A DNA stretch of 17,325 bases from assembly GCA_947644185.1 (NCBI GenBank), contig CANRZC010000013.1, positions 1 to 17,325 of the forward strand. The letters are read 5' to 3'. The notes under the pieces are model-generated. The model saw only the letters and a program-made list of their open reading frames with translations, made no database searches and had not been told where the DNA came from. Numbering within the stretch: position 1 is the first letter of the stretch; every line of letters starts with the position of its first letter. The position numbers and the translations under genes were made by a program. Positions 1-7,814 of the stretch are shown one piece after another. This DNA comes from an uncultured Acetatifactor sp. (GTDB lineage: Bacteria; Bacillota; Clostridia; Lachnospirales; Lachnospiraceae).

Positions 1-125
1 GGGTGAGAACAAAACTATATTTATAAAAAGTGCACATAAAAGCCTCTTAAAACATAATTTATATAGAAAAATACAGGAGAAATTTGTATAAAAATACCAA
101 AAATTAAAGATATCATCAAAATATA

Positions 126-155
126 TTGACAATATACCCCGGATAGGGATATTAT
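126..155 (+). promoter_or_regulatory. Candidate sigma-A promoter of the operon
   Basis: A perfect TTGACA -35 box lies at 126-131 and a TATTAT -10 box (5 of 6 consensus bases) at 150-155, with an 18-base spacer. The surroundings (1-199) are very AT-rich and contain no credible gene. Transcription would start near 162 and give a leader of about 60 bases before the GH2 start at 224. The spacer also carries a CCCC...GGG pair flanked by ATA-rich sequence, an imperfect inverted repeat that might bind a regulator. It is the only convincing promoter seen ahead of the ten genes. Confidence 0.72.
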
Positions 156-157
156 TA

Positions 158-190
158 ATACATAAAATATGTATATAAAATTGATGTATA
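158..190. promoter_or_regulatory. Possible operator: inverted repeat at the transcription start
   Basis: ATACATA (158-164), AAA, then TATGTAT (168-174) form a perfect 7-bp inverted repeat placed just downstream of the -10 box, over the predicted start site. A further direct copy, ATGTATA, lies at 184-190 (compare 169-175). The position suits a repressor site, but the region is so AT-rich that chance palindromes are expected. No regulator gene is in the window to pair with it. Confidence 0.3.
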
Positions 191-223
191 AAATAAAACA
201 TGAAGAAAGCAAGGAGAGACATC

Positions 224-1954
224 ATGCAGAAAGATTATCCGAGACCGCAGCTATGCAGAGAGAACTGGACGAACTTAAACGGAAAGTGGTGCTTCCTGTT
301 CGATGATGGGGACAGAGGCGAAAAAGAGGGTTGGTATGAGAGAGGACTTTCCGACTATAGGGAAATCATAGTCCCTTTTTCCTATGAGACAGAAGCCAGC
401 GGCATCGGGGAGACTGGGCTGCATCCAGTGGTCTGGTATCAGAGGGATGTGGAATGGCAGCCCTCTGGCAAGCGGACTTTGCTGCATTTCGAGAGCGTGG
501 ACTATGAGGCAAGGGTCTGGATTAACGGCAGATGGGTAGGCAGCCATACAGGGGGCTACGCCAGGTTCTCCCTGGACATTACAAACTATCTGACACCTGG
601 AAAGAACAGCATCACTGTCCGGGCCCAGGATAGCGACAGTTGCGTTCAGCCCAGAGGGAAGCAGAGATGGAAGGGGGAGAATTTCGGCTGCTGGTATGTC
701 CAGACGACAGGGATCTGGAAGACGGTGTGGATGGAGGAGGTGGAGGAGCATTACATCCGGGAAATCAAGCTGACACCGGATGTGGACCGGGCAGCGACGG
801 CATTTTGTCTGATGTTAAATCAAAAGCCTGCACAGCCCCTGCTACTAACCAGCAGAATCCTATACCAGGGGAAATGCGTCTCTGAGCAGCAGATCCGGGT
901 GGAGACACAGTTCGTGGCCTTTGAGCAGTCGGTATGCAATGGGGAGGAGCCCTGGCAGGTGGAATACTGGAGCCCGGAGCATCCCGCCCTTTACCAAGTG
1001 GAGTTTACGCTTGCAGGTCATGGGCAGCAGGATAGGGTAGAGAGTTATTTCGGCATGCGAAAGATCTCCATAGAGGAGGGGAAGGTACTTTTGAACAACA
1101 GGCCCTTTTACCAGCGTCTGATCTTAGATCAGGGCTACTGGAAAGAATCCGGCCTGACCCCACCCTCGGAGGAGGCTTTGAAAAAGGATATCGATCTGAT
1201 CCTTGAGGCTGGCTACAATGGTCTACGCAAGCATGAGAAAATAGAGGATGAGAGGTTTCTGTACTGGTGCGATGTGAAGGGGCTTGTGGTGTGGTGCGAG
1301 ATGCCCTCCCAGTACACATTCCACTATGAGGCTATGGAGACCTATGCCAATCAGTGGATGGAAATTGTAAGACAGAATTATAATCACCCCAGTATCATTA
1401 CATGGACGGCCTTTAACGAGAGCTGGGGAATCGAGAGAATTTATACGGATCGGACCCAGCAGCAGTTCACGGAGGGCATTTATCATCTGACAAAGGCATT
1501 TGACGCCATGCGACCCGTCATCGTAAACGATGGGTGGGAGCATACAGTGTCGGACATTCTCACGCTCCACGATTATGAGGAGGATGGAGAGGCCTTTAGA
1601 AAGCGGTATCAGGACAAGCAGGCAATTGTGGAGAATCTGATTCCCTTTAATAAAGACAGATATGCTGTGGCCAAAGGCTTTGCCTATAGAGGGCAGCCGA
1701 TCCTCTTAAGCGAGTACGGCGGTATTGCCTTTTCCACAAAAGAGGGCTGGGGCTATGGCAGACAGGTGGAATCCCGGGAGGCATTCTTAAAGCGCTTCGA
1801 GGAAATTGCGCGGGTGATTAAGGAGACACCTTATTTCACAGGCTTCTGCTACACCCAGGTGACAGACGTGCAGCAGGAGGTCAACGGCCTTTATACCATG
1901 GAGCGGGAGTCGAAGGTGGACATAGATGAAATCAGAAGAATTAATCTGCTGTAG
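224..1954 (+). CDS. Glycoside hydrolase family 2 enzyme (cytoplasmic)
   Basis: This is a retaining exo-glycosidase of family GH2, 576 residues. The start at 224 is chosen because AAGGAG at 211-216 sits 7 bases before it; an in-frame ATG at 200 lacks such a site. Domain order is an N-terminal sugar-binding jelly roll (about 10-175, with VWINGRWVGSHTGGY), an immunoglobulin-like domain (about 180-285) and a TIM barrel (about 290-570). The acid/base glutamate is in FNESWG (Asn398-Glu399) and the nucleophile in LLSEYGG (Glu497). There is no signal peptide, so it should act in the cytoplasm on imported oligosaccharides. The C-terminal NGLY (Asn554) stands where beta-glucuronidases carry their NxK-G signature, and the lysine is missing, so glucuronidase activity is unlikely. 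Beta-galactosidase-like or another GH2 specificity is possible; the substrate cannot be fixed from sequence. It is the first gene of the operon, 24 bases before the next. Confidence 0.9.
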   Translation: MQKDYPRPQLCRENWTNLNGKWCFLFDDGDRGEKEGWYERGLSDYREIIVPFSYETEASGIGETGLHPVVWYQRDVEWQPSGKRTLLHFESVDYEARVWINGRWVGSHTGGYARFSLDITNYLTPGKNSITVRAQDSDSCVQPRGKQRWKGENFGCWYVQTTGIWKTVWMEEVEEHYIREIKLTPDVDRAATAFCLMLNQKPAQPLLLTSRILYQGKCVSEQQIRVETQFVAFEQSVCNGEEPWQVEYWSPEHPALYQVEFTLAGHGQQDRVESYFGMRKISIEEGKVLLNNRPFYQRLILDQGYWKESGLTPPSEEALKKDIDLILEAGYNGLRKHEKIEDERFLYWCDVKGLVVWCEMPSQYTFHYEAMETYANQWMEIVRQNYNHPSIITWTAFNESWGIERIYTDRTQQQFTEGIYHLTKAFDAMRPVIVNDGWEHTVSDILTLHDYEEDGEAFRKRYQDKQAIVENLIPFNKDRYAVAKGFAYRGQPILLSEYGGIAFSTKEGWGYGRQVESREAFLKRFEEIARVIKETPYFTGFCYTQVTDVQQEVNGLYTMERESKVDIDEIRRINLL

Positions 1955-1978
1955 GACGCAGTGCGGGAGGGAGATGCC

Positions 1979-4873
1979 ATGAAGAAAGGAAGTAAGAAGA
2001 TTCTGCCCTATAAAGCGGTGTTGTGGCTTCTTGTGGTACTGCTGTGCATCGCTGTGTTTTTTGCCATTTGGGGCAGGAAGCGGGAATCGGCGGCGGATTT
2101 GGGGCAAGCTATGAGGGACATGGAGGCGCTTTTACTTTCCCAGGATGGTTTGGAAGAGGACAATTATAAAGCGTACCTTGCAGAATATGAATCCCAGACC
2201 TATCAGGGGGAGGAAATCCGCTTTGACTTAAGGCCCCTGCCCAAGGAGGAGAGAACGGCGGATGCCGAGGGCGCGATGCGTTTTCAGTTGACTGTGGAAC
2301 AGGCCGGACTCTATGCGCTGGGATTTCATTATCAATGCACGGGGGACAACATCCTCCAGACCAGTATGGCCTTAAAATGCAACGGCTCCTACCCCTACCG
2401 GGAGCTGCGCAGCCTGTTCTTTGCGGACACCTGGGTCTCCGGAGAAAAGCAGTACGACAGATATGGAAATGAATGCATCGCCATGCCAGTGCGGAGCGCC
2501 CAGTGGAGCTTTACCTGGATGCGTGACATCTCTTTTCTGGGGAACGCCCCTCTGATGCTCTATTTAGAGCAGGGGGTAAACGAATTTGAGTTGACTGCCA
2601 ACGAGGGAAGTGCCCTGATTGATGAGGTGGTGCTGGCGGCGCCTGTGACAGTGCCGGCGGAGGAAAGCGCGGTGGCTGAGGGGGACGCATACATAGAAAT
2701 TGAGGCGGAGGACTTCCTCTATCGCAATTCCCCCAACATCCGCACAGAGAGCTCTTTCAATCCGGCCGTCACACCCTATGACACAGCGCTAAAGATTCAG
2801 AACGTGATCGAGGAGAACTCTTTCCGGATAGGGGGCACCAGCGTATCCTATCCGCTGGAGGTGGACACGGCGGGATATTATTACCTGGCCTTTGACTACC
2901 AGCAGGGCGCAAAATCTAACTTTACGGTGTACCGAAATCTTTATATCGACGGGGCGATTCCGTCTGCAGGCTGTGAGAACATTGCGTTTCCTTATAACAA
3001 TGCCTATGAGCGCAAGTACCTGGAGACGCCGGTGTATCTGACGGAGGGAACCCATGAGCTGACCTTGGAGGTGGCGATTGCGCCCTACGGGGATGCGGTG
3101 GAAATTCTAAACGCTATTGTGACAAAAATCAATGACCTGGCGCTGTCTGTGAACAAGATAACCGGAGGCAATACCAGCAAATACCGGGACTTCGATCTGG
3201 AAGAATACGACCTGCATATTGCAGAGAATCTGAATACATGGGCGGATACCATAGAGCAAGTATACGATATTCTCACCCAGGCGGATGCATTCGGGGAGGA
3301 AAACGGAGAAATCAAGCTGTTGGACACTGCGGTGGTATCCCTGCGGGAGCTGGCGCAAAAGCCCAATGAATTGCCTCAAAACATCAACCGCTTCTCCTAT
3401 GGGGACAGCTCGGTGAGACAGTATTTGACTACAGTGTCGGAAAGCTTAAGCATGGGAGGCTGCTCCTTTGACAAAATCTATCTCTACCAAAAGGACGCCA
3501 AGCTCCCGACCCCAAAGGGATTTTTCCAGAAGCTGGCTTTGAGAGCAGGACATTTCATCGCCTCTTTCACTCAGGACGACTACGCTCCCGGCTACCAGGA
3601 CTCCGACACCTTAGAGATTTGGGTGAACAGGCCCAGGCAGTATTTGGAGATGATCCAGAGGATGGCGGACACGGACTTTACAGAGCGCACAGGCATCAAG
3701 GTGAACCTGTCCATCGTGCCGGACCAACAGAAGCTGATACTGGCCAATGCCTCCGGGAAAGCGCCGGACGGCGCCATCGGCATCAGCTCCGGATATGTGT
3801 ACGATCTGGCTGTACGGGGAGCACTGGCGGATTTAAGGCAGTTTGAGGATTTCAAGGAGGTGGGGAGGCGGTTTGCCCCGGGTATGCTGATTCCCGGTGT
3901 GTGCGATGAGGGCATCTACGCCATTCCGGAGACCTTCAACTTTTATGTCATGTTCTACCGGACGGATATTTTTGAGAAGCTGAACCTGTCCCTGCCGGAT
4001 AATATGGATGAGGTCAGAGATCTGTTGCCGGAGTTAAACAGAATGGGACTGGGTTTTAACACCCATGTGGCGAACCTGCCTACCAAAACCTTTGCGGCAA
4101 CGGCTCCTTTCGTATTCCAGAGCGGGGGAAGTCTCTACGAGGAAGGCTCCATGGTCTGTAAGCTGGACTCGCCAGAGGTGATAGAGGGATTCCGGTATCT
4201 GACGGAGAATTTCACAGTCTACGACATGGACTATGAAATCTTAAGCTTTTACCAGTCCTTCCGGGACGGACGCACCCCCATCGGGGTATCCAACTACGGA
4301 ACCTACAACCTTTTGACCAATGCCGCACCGGAGCTAAACGGTTGCTGGGATATTGCGCTTTACCCGGGGTTGGTGCAGGAGGATGGCACCGTGGACAGAT
4401 CTACCTCAGGGGCAGCGGAGAGCTGTATGGTGTTCCAGGCCTCTGATCAGAAGCAGGCCGCCTGGGAATTTATAAGCTGGTGGATGTCCGATGAGGTACA
4501 GACGGAATTCTCCTTTATGCTGCAGGCTACGCTGGGCAATGAGTACATGTGGAATTCTGCCAATTTAAACGCCATCGCTGCAGCACCCTGGAATGCTGAA
4601 CACAAAAAGATAATCATGGAACAGATTGCCTGGACCAACGAGATGCCTCCAGTGCCTGGAAACTACATTGTGGAGCGGGAGATGGGAAATGTGCTGGTGA
4701 ATGTGGTGACAGCCAATGTCAATCTGCGGACAGCCATTGATGATGCCCAGAAGCGCATCAACGCGGAGCTAAACCGCAAGCTGGAGGAATTCGGGTATAT
4801 CGACAGCCAGGGGAACCAGAAAAAAGAGCTGGTGATACCCACCAAAAAGATGATAGAGGGGTGGTTGGAATGA
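1979..4873 (+). CDS. Membrane-anchored CBM-like / solute-binding protein fusion
   Basis: Predicted surface protein of 964 residues, about twice the size of a normal sugar-binding protein. ATG 1979 follows GGGAGGGAG (1965-1973); an in-frame GTG at 1961 has no such site. A short basic N-terminus and one hydrophobic helix (about 12-31) anchor it, with no lipobox cysteine. Two beta-sandwich regions follow: about 50-225 (ending near LMLYLEQGVNEFELTANEGS) and about 235-378 (begins YIEIEAEDF, ends GTHELTLEV and a Ile-Val strand), the second resembling CBM6/CBM35-type modules. A mostly helical, charged linker (about 380-535) leads to a family-1 extracellular solute-binding domain (about 540-930: EIWVNRP, FTERTGIKVN, APDGAIGISSGYVYDLA, IPETFNFYVMFYRTDIFEKL). 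Its stop overlaps the next start by ATGA, tying it to the permease. Inferred role: to capture a large or branched glycan at the membrane and present it to a CUT1 permease. Confidence 0.87.
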   Translation: MKKGSKKILPYKAVLWLLVVLLCIAVFFAIWGRKRESAADLGQAMRDMEALLLSQDGLEEDNYKAYLAEYESQTYQGEEIRFDLRPLPKEERTADAEGAMRFQLTVEQAGLYALGFHYQCTGDNILQTSMALKCNGSYPYRELRSLFFADTWVSGEKQYDRYGNECIAMPVRSAQWSFTWMRDISFLGNAPLMLYLEQGVNEFELTANEGSALIDEVVLAAPVTVPAEESAVAEGDAYIEIEAEDFLYRNSPNIRTESSFNPAVTPYDTALKIQNVIEENSFRIGGTSVSYPLEVDTAGYYYLAFDYQQGAKSNFTVYRNLYIDGAIPSAGCENIAFPYNNAYERKYLETPVYLTEGTHELTLEVAIAPYGDAVEILNAIVTKINDLALSVNKITGGNTSKYRDFDLEEYDLHIAENLNTWADTIEQVYDILTQADAFGEENGEIKLLDTAVVSLRELAQKPNELPQNINRFSYGDSSVRQYLTTVSESLSMGGCSFDKIYLYQKDAKLPTPKGFFQKLALRAGHFIASFTQDDYAPGYQDSDTLEIWVNRPRQYLEMIQRMADTDFTERTGIKVNLSIVPDQQKLILANASGKAPDGAIGISSGYVYDLAVRGALADLRQFEDFKEVGRRFAPGMLIPGVCDEGIYAIPETFNFYVMFYRTDIFEKLNLSLPDNMDEVRDLLPELNRMGLGFNTHVANLPTKTFAATAPFVFQSGGSLYEEGSMVCKLDSPEVIEGFRYLTENFTVYDMDYEILSFYQSFRDGRTPIGVSNYGTYNLLTNAAPELNGCWDIALYPGLVQEDGTVDRSTSGAAESCMVFQASDQKQAAWEFISWWMSDEVQTEFSFMLQATLGNEYMWNSANLNAIAAAPWNAEHKKIIMEQIAWTNEMPPVPGNYIVEREMGNVLVNVVTANVNLRTAIDDAQKRINAELNRKLEEFGYIDSQGNQKKELVIPTKKMIEGWLE

Positions 4874-5760
4874 AGAAAAGGAGATTTGTGGTAAACGCTG
4901 CCGTGTGGTTTCTGCTTCCTTATTTGCTGCTGTTTGTCATCTTTATCGTGATTCCGGTTGTGGCAGCCATTGTCTTGAGCTTTGCCAACTACGATGCGAT
5001 ACAGGCCCCGAAGCTGGCAGGGTTTCTGAATTACATTAATTTGCTGACACAGGATGAAATTTTTATGCAGTATGTCTTCCCAAATACCTGTGTGTTTGCT
5101 TTCATTGTGGGGCCGGTGGGGTATATGCTCTCCTTTCTGCTGGCATGGATGTTGGCGCAGATCAGCAAAGGCCCCCGGACTGTCCTGGCGCTTTTGATTT
5201 ATTCGCCCTCCATGACCTCTGGGGTGGCTATGGCGGTGGTCTGGAAGATTATCTTCGCCGGCGACCAGATGGGCTATGTGAATTCCCTGCTGATGAATTT
5301 AGGGATTACCAATCAGCCCATCCTGTTCACCTCCGATGCGAAGTTCCTGCTGCCAATCATGATCGTGGTATCCTTGTGGAGCAGTATGGGCGTGGGCTTT
5401 TTGGCCATCTTGGCGGGGATCTTAAACATCAATCCAGAGTATTACGAGGCGGCCGCCATTGACGGCATGCGCAACAGGTTCCAGGAGATCTTCTATATTA
5501 CTATTCCCCAGATGAAGCCTCAGATGATGTTTGCGGCGGTGATGGCGGTGGTGAATACCTTTTCTGCCGGGGCCATTGGTGTGAGCTTAAGCGGCTCCAA
5601 CCCCACGCCGGCCTACGCGGGACAGCTCATCGTGAATCACATTGAGGACTACGGCTTCATTCGATATGAGATGGGGTATGCGTCTGCGGTTTCAGTGGTG
5701 CTGCTCATAGGGGTCTATGGGATCTCCAAAGTGGCTGGCAGGGTATTTCGAGAGGACTAA
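4870..5760 (+). CDS. CUT1 sugar ABC transporter permease, MalF type (permease 1)
   Basis: Integral membrane subunit of a carbohydrate ABC importer, 296 residues. The start at 4870 overlaps the previous stop (ATGA 4870-4873), preferred over the in-frame GTG at 4861. The N-terminal helix with FLLPYLLLFVIFIVIPVVAAIVLSFANYD is typical of MalF/UgpA/LplB-type subunits. About six membrane helices are visible. The cytoplasmic EAA loop, which docks the ATPase, is YYEAAAIDGMRNRFQEIFYITIPQMKP with Glu193 and Gly199; it keeps the conserved EAA...G...I..P pattern. Its MalG-type partner is not adjacent: candidates are the genes at 11003 and 13652. Coupling to the giant binding protein upstream suggests that these two work together. 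Confidence 0.92.
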   Translation: MKKRRFVVNAAVWFLLPYLLLFVIFIVIPVVAAIVLSFANYDAIQAPKLAGFLNYINLLTQDEIFMQYVFPNTCVFAFIVGPVGYMLSFLLAWMLAQISKGPRTVLALLIYSPSMTSGVAMAVVWKIIFAGDQMGYVNSLLMNLGITNQPILFTSDAKFLLPIMIVVSLWSSMGVGFLAILAGILNINPEYYEAAAIDGMRNRFQEIFYITIPQMKPQMMFAAVMAVVNTFSAGAIGVSLSGSNPTPAYAGQLIVNHIEDYGFIRYEMGYASAVSVVLLIGVYGISKVAGRVFRED

Positions 5761-5766
5761 AGGAGG
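5761..5766 (+). promoter_or_regulatory. Ribosome binding site deciding the 5775 start
   Basis: AGGAGG lies directly after the permease stop and 8 bases before ATG 5775. A nearer ATG at 5768 is in another frame and meets a stop after eight codons, so 5775 is the functional start. Confidence 0.8.
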
Positions 5767-5774
5767 TATGGAGG

Positions 5775-7814
5775 ATGAGGGTAAAGGGCAATAGGATAAG
5801 AAGTGTCTTACTGTGTGCGGCGTGCCTGCTCTTCTTAGGGCGCCCTGTGACAGTCAGCGCGCAGGGAGCCCCCTACACATCCCTTACGATAGATAAGGAC
5901 GGCTATCCGGTGCGAACGGTGGACGGCTATATCCCAGGGGGGCTCTGGGACAAGATCGGGGAGGAGCAGATGCGGAAGCCCTCGGATCTCTTTATCTCAG
6001 GGCGGGAGGAGATGTATATTGCCGATACCGGAAATAAGCGGATACTGGTGTGTAACCTACAGGGAGAGTATCTCCGGGAGATAACAGAGGGACTGGAGGC
6101 TCCCACAGGGGTGTTCGTGACAGAGGATGGGCTGGTCTATGTGGCCGATCCAAAGGCGAAGAAGATACTGGTGTTCACCGAGGAGGGCAGCCCGGTGAAA
6201 GAGTTCGGGACACCGGTGAGTCCCCTGTTTGGGAAGTCTGCACAGTATGCGCCCTCTAAACTGGTGGTGAACCGTTCCGGCACTATCTACGCGCTGTCAG
6301 AGGGCAATGCGGAGGGAATCCTCACCATTTCTGATTATGGGGATTTCTACGGGTACTTTGGGGCCAATGAGACCTATCTGTCCCTGGCCAACCGCATCAG
6401 ACGCGTGGTGTTTACTGAGGAACAGCGAAAGAGCATGCAGAAAAGCGTGCCGCCCTCCGCCTGCAACATCGACATGGACAGCACAGGGCTGATTTACACC
6501 GTGACCCAGGGGACGGGTGGAGACGGCTTGAAAAAGTTCAATATGGCAGGGAACAATATGTTCGGCCAGGTGGAGACAGATGCGCTGGTGGCGGATGTGG
6601 CTGTGGGGAATATAGACAATATATTCACGGTATCCAAACAGGGATACATTTATGAATACACCCGTGATGGCGAGTTGATCTTCCATTTTGGCGGCATAGA
6701 CGATGGCAATAACAGGATGGGGCTATTTATCACCGCTGAGGCCATAGCAGTGGACGCCAGGAGCCGTCTCTACGTATTGGATTCCGGACGGGGAGACATT
6801 ACTGTCTTCAATCCTACGGAATACGCAGACACAGTACACCAGGCCTTGGCATTGTACCAGGAGGGACTGTACACAGAGAGCAGGGAGCCCTGGGAGCAGG
6901 TGCTGAGACAGAATGGCCTATTCGATTACGCCTACCGGGGGATTGCTCAGGCCCAGTACAAGCTGGAGGATTACAGCGGCGCCATGGAGGCGGCTAGACT
7001 GGGTGGGGCGGGAAGCACCTATTCCAGCGCTTTCTGGCAAATCCGCAACAAATGGCTCCGGGAGAATATCGTGGCTGTGTTCTGGATTCTTGTGCTGTTT
7101 GTGATTCTGGGAAAGGTGTACAGCAGATGGGGAGACCGCATCCCGGGGATCCGACAGGTGAAAAAAGTTTTGCACAGGCTGGCCCATACCCGGGGGGCAA
7201 GGGAGTTGGGATTCTTGAAATATGTGATAAAAAATCCCGCAGACGCTTTCTACGGTATCAAGAATGAGCAGAAAGTGTCCGTGGCTACGGCCACCGTGGT
7301 GTACCTGTTATTCTTCCTGCTGTTTGTAATCAATAAATATAGCTGCGGCTTTCTGTTCAAGACCGTGCCGGACGGACAGTATGACATTGGAGGAGATTTG
7401 GTGCGGACGCTGGGTGTCATGCTCCTGTTCGTGGTCTGCAACCACATGATCTGTTCCATCCGGGACGGGGAGGCCACCCTGAAGCAGAATTACTGTTCCT
7501 TTATCTACTGCTTCATGCCATATCTCTTCTTAAAACCGTTGGTGTTCGTGCTGAGCCATGTGCTCACCTACAATGAGAGCTTCCTGATCAGCATGTTGAA
7601 TTTCATCCTGGTGGCGGGGACAGGGATACTGATTTACTTCTGTATCAAGGAGATACAATGCTATACCTACAGAGAGACCTTTGTCAGCATCTTTCTCACA
7701 CTGTTCACCATGCTTATTCTGGTGGCTGCGGGCTTTATCCTGTTTGCCTTGATGAAGCAGGTGGGGGATTTCCTGACAGGGATTTATAAGGAGGTGTACT
7801 ACCGTGGCAGATAG
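5775..7814 (+). CDS. Secreted NHL propeller-TPR-Yip1 membrane protein
   Basis: Protein of 679 residues with an unusual composite architecture. A Sec signal peptide (1-29, cleavage likely after VSA) is followed by six NHL-like blades of a beta-propeller at about 67-104, 109-145, 158-197, 228-264, 271-307 and 319-346, with repeated patterns such as MYIADTGNKRILVCNLQGEYLREI and VYVADPKAKKILVFTEEG. A TPR-like helical segment (about 351-410, ALYQEGLYTESREPWEQVL) leads to a transmembrane helix (430-447). A basic stretch (450-500) then precedes a Yip1-type membrane domain with about five helices (501-660). The propeller and TPR should be outside the cell. The role is unknown; position between transporter genes suggests a scaffold, sensor or accessory subunit of the uptake complex. 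The 3' end overlaps the next gene by 11 bases. Domain calls are by pattern, and the Yip1 assignment is from memory of the family. Confidence 0.85.
   Translation: MRVKGNRIRSVLLCAACLLFLGRPVTVSAQGAPYTSLTIDKDGYPVRTVDGYIPGGLWDKIGEEQMRKPSDLFISGREEMYIADTGNKRILVCNLQGEYLREITEGLEAPTGVFVTEDGLVYVADPKAKKILVFTEEGSPVKEFGTPVSPLFGKSAQYAPSKLVVNRSGTIYALSEGNAEGILTISDYGDFYGYFGANETYLSLANRIRRVVFTEEQRKSMQKSVPPSACNIDMDSTGLIYTVTQGTGGDGLKKFNMAGNNMFGQVETDALVADVAVGNIDNIFTVSKQGYIYEYTRDGELIFHFGGIDDGNNRMGLFITAEAIAVDARSRLYVLDSGRGDITVFNPTEYADTVHQALALYQEGLYTESREPWEQVLRQNGLFDYAYRGIAQAQYKLEDYSGAMEAARLGGAGSTYSSAFWQIRNKWLRENIVAVFWILVLFVILGKVYSRWGDRIPGIRQVKKVLHRLAHTRGARELGFLKYVIKNPADAFYGIKNEQKVSVATATVVYLLFFLLFVINKYSCGFLFKTVPDGQYDIGGDLVRTLGVMLLFVVCNHMICSIRDGEATLKQNYCSFIYCFMPYLFLKPLVFVLSHVLTYNESFLISMLNFILVAGTGILIYFCIKEIQCYTYRETFVSIFLTLFTMLILVAAGFILFALMKQVGDFLTGIYKEVYYRGR

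Noticed and set aside
1..120. Catabolite-control (cre-like) site in the leader region
   Set aside because: No match to the WTGNNARCGNWWWCA pattern was seen; the region is simply AT-rich.
21..212. A - strand reading frame of 63 codons in the AT-rich left end
   Set aside because: Its residues are almost only hydrophobic and aromatic, as expected of AT-rich DNA, it has no ribosome binding site, and it crosses the promoter and the GH2 start.
275..751. Long - strand frame of 158 codons inside GH2
   Set aside because: Composition is that of an antisense shadow (rich in Pro, Leu and His), and the + strand frame has clear GH2 motifs throughout.
1961..1978. In-frame GTG as an earlier start of the large binding protein
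   Set aside because: It lies upstream of the GGGAGGGAG site that serves ATG 1979 and would add only MREGDA.
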